This document shows, piece by piece, positions 6,720-7,964 of a stretch of DNA of 7,964 bases. Position 1 is the stretch's first letter. Each line of letters opens with the position of its first letter. The notes beneath the pieces were generated by a model. The model had not been told where the DNA came from, ran no database searches, and saw nothing but the letters and a program-made list of their open reading frames with translations. This stretch comes from an uncultured Clostridia bacterium (lineage in GTDB: Bacteria > Bacillota > Clostridia > Oscillospirales > Oscillospiraceae), in assembly GCA_945918315.1 (NCBI GenBank), contig CAMEIK010000046.1, positions 1-7,964 on the forward strand, given 5' to 3'. Position numbers and translations under genes: made by a program.

Positions 6720-7964
6720 TTACCACAGGCCGCTGTCTCCGCCGTCGGGCTGGTCGTCACCGGACTGGTCTCCACCCGGCTGGTCGCCGCCCCAGATGCC
6801 GGGGTCCGTTTCCTCCGGAAGCGTCTCCACGGTGGACTGATAGGCATCCCAGGCTTCCTTGGTGTGCAGGGGGCACTCCAGGTAGGGGGCGCTGGAATTG
6901 GAATTGGCGTTTCCCCGGAAGCCGTGCCAGGGCAAGGGGTCTCCCTCACTGTCTACAAGATACACATAGGAATCATCATAGAATTCCGAGCTGAGGCCCA
7001 CACTGATGGCATCCTGGATCTCCCGAACCTCCGCCTCCGTCAGGCGGACAAGGGAACGGGCTTCGATCTCGGCATCCCCAAAGAGTGCGCAGTATTCCGT
7101 TGTCACACCGCCGCCGGTAACGCAGTACTCCACCATCACATGCTTATCGCAGGTTTTGGTGGGCGCGTCGCCGGAATAGCAGGGAGCGCTGTCCGTGCGG
7201 GCAATGCCCCGGGCATCGGCGCGGCAGGCGTCGGTAGCCAGCTTTCCGGAGTCCAGACACACCGTCACGGTGCGGAAGCTGCCGCCGTCATACAGGCCCT
7301 GCCGGGCAAGACCCTTGTGGATGGGATCCATGACTTTTTTCCAGAGCCGGGCGGCGGGGTTGCTGGTGTTCCCGGTAAGCACAATCTTCTCCGGCTGGTT
7401 GTAGCCGCACCACACCGCGGCGGTGTAGTAGCCGGTGTAGCCGCAGAACCAGCGGTCCTTATTGCTGGAGGTGGTGCCGGTCTTTCCGGCCACATTCTGC
7501 CCGCCAATCTGGGCAGGGGTACCGGTACCGCCCTGCACCGCCTGATACAGGCAGTAGTTGATATAATTGACCGTTTTCTCACTGAGAATCTTTTCCGATT
7601 CCTGGGTGTTGTCCAGAACCAGGCTGCCCTGGTTGTTGTAGACCTTGGTATAGGTCCGGGCTTCCCGGTATACACCGTCGTTGGGGAAGGTCGCGTAGGC
7701 CGCCGCCATCTGCCGAACCGTAGCGCCCACGGTCAGCGCACCCAGGGCCAGGGGAGACTGGGCAACGTCGGACATGATTTTTCCGTTGGAGGCCTTGTAG
7801 CTGTCCGTCAGGTAGCTGAGGCCAAATTTATTTTTGGCAAAGTCATAGCTGTACTGGGCGCCGATTTCATCCAGCGTGCCCACCGCGATGGTGTTCACGG
7901 AACGGATGATACCGCTGAGGACCGTCCGGGAGTAGTTGTACACCCGGTTGTCGTTTCGGGGGAA
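6720..7964 (-). CDS. Class A penicillin-binding protein, C-terminal part (5' end outside window)
   Basis: The last 414 codons of a class A PBP (transglycosylase/transpeptidase) that polymerises and cross-links peptidoglycan outside the membrane. The reading frame stays open to the window edge, so the true start, membrane anchor, transglycosylase domain and catalytic SxxK serine lie beyond 7964. Transpeptidase motifs visible here are SVN (7893-7901, the SxN motif) and KTG followed by TT (7476-7484). After the transpeptidase comes an extracellular region with several cysteines (VCLDSGK, DAC, APC, KTC and two EYC), then a Gly/Asp/Gln/Pro-rich tail of three pentapeptide repeats ending in GLW. A GTG at 7941-7943 is internal, not a start. 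The C-terminal region after the KTG box is not confidently assigned to a named domain. The gene may be cotranscribed with the methyltransferase. Confidence 0.92.
   Translation of the reverse strand, partial: FPRNDNRVYNYSRTVLSGIIRSVNTIAVGTLDEIGAQYSYDFAKNKFGLSYLTDSYKASNGKIMSDVAQSPLALGALTVGATVRQMAAAYATFPNDGVYREARTYTKVYNNQGSLVLDNTQESEKILSEKTVNYINYCLYQAVQGGTGTPAQIGGQNVAGKTGTTSSNKDRWFCGYTGYYTAAVWCGYNQPEKIVLTGNTSNPAARLWKKVMDPIHKGLARQGLYDGGSFRTVTVCLDSGKLATDACRADARGIARTDSAPCYSGDAPTKTCDKHVMVEYCVTGGGVTTEYCALFGDAEIEARSLVRLTEAEVREIQDAISVGLSSEFYDDSYVYLVDSEGDPLPWHGFRGNANSNSSAPYLECPLHTKEAWDAYQSTVETLPEETDPGIWGGDQPGGDQSGDDQPDGGDSGLW
6746..6790. repeat. Three 15-bp tandem repeats in the PBP tail
   Basis: Three consecutive 15-bp units with plus-strand core CTGGTC (6746-6760, 6761-6775, 6776-6790) encode on the minus strand pentapeptides of the form (G/D)DQ(P/S)(G/D). 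They keep the reading frame and build the acidic, Gly/Gln-rich C-terminal tail. Units differ at several positions, so this is an old or diversified repeat rather than a fresh duplication. Confidence 0.7.

Noticed and set aside
7941..7943. GTG as the start of the PBP gene
   Set aside because: The frame is open upstream to the window edge and continues with PBP-like residues, and the catalytic serine motif must lie further upstream.

Overview
The window looks like a chromosomal housekeeping segment from a Gram-positive anaerobe of the Clostridia, most likely the Oscillospiraceae/Ruminococcaceae group. The grounds are a GC-rich sequence, a ClpE-type unfoldase, the Firmicutes-style order ecfA1-ecfA2-ecfT-truA, a clostridial class A penicillin-binding protein tail, and strong GGAGG-type ribosome binding sites. 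The genus is an inference; the sequence alone does not fix it. There is no rRNA, tRNA, CRISPR array, insertion sequence or phage gene.

All seven genes lie on the minus strand, so transcription runs from high to low coordinates. In order they are: the C-terminal part of a class A penicillin-binding protein (PBP), cut by the window edge (6720-7964); an RlmI/RlmK-like SAM methyltransferase (5775-6653); the two ATPases of an energy-coupling factor (ECF) vitamin transporter, ecfA1 (4924-5772) and ecfA2 (4041-4904); the transmembrane coupling protein ecfT (3242-4048); the tRNA pseudouridine synthase truA (2455-3234); and a ClpE-like AAA+ unfoldase (87-2372). Positions 1-86 hold two strong stem-loops.

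From the methyltransferase to truA the genes are packed tightly. Gaps are 2, 19 and 7 nt, ecfA2 and ecfT overlap by 8 nt, and stop codons lie inside or next to the next gene's ribosome binding site. They therefore look like one translationally coupled operon. The PBP may be cotranscribed (66-nt gap with no clear promoter or terminator). The clpE-like gene sits behind an 82-nt gap that contains an extended -10 promoter, so it probably has its own transcription start.

Functionally, EcfA1, EcfA2 and EcfT form the shared energising module of a group II ECF importer. No substrate-binding S component is in the window, so the module presumably serves S components encoded elsewhere. TruA and the methyltransferase are probably RNA-modifying enzymes, the PBP builds peptidoglycan outside the membrane, and the ClpE-like protein feeds misfolded proteins to ClpP.

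Two start corrections matter for annotation. ecfA1 and ecfA2 both start at TTG with nearly identical initiation regions, and the clpE-like gene starts at 2372, not at the longer in-frame ATG at 2483. I found no convincing undescribed system; the more interesting points are the paired TTG initiation sites, the altered second coupling motif of EcfT, the ECF module away from its usual ribosomal-protein neighbours, and the dyad over the clpE promoter.
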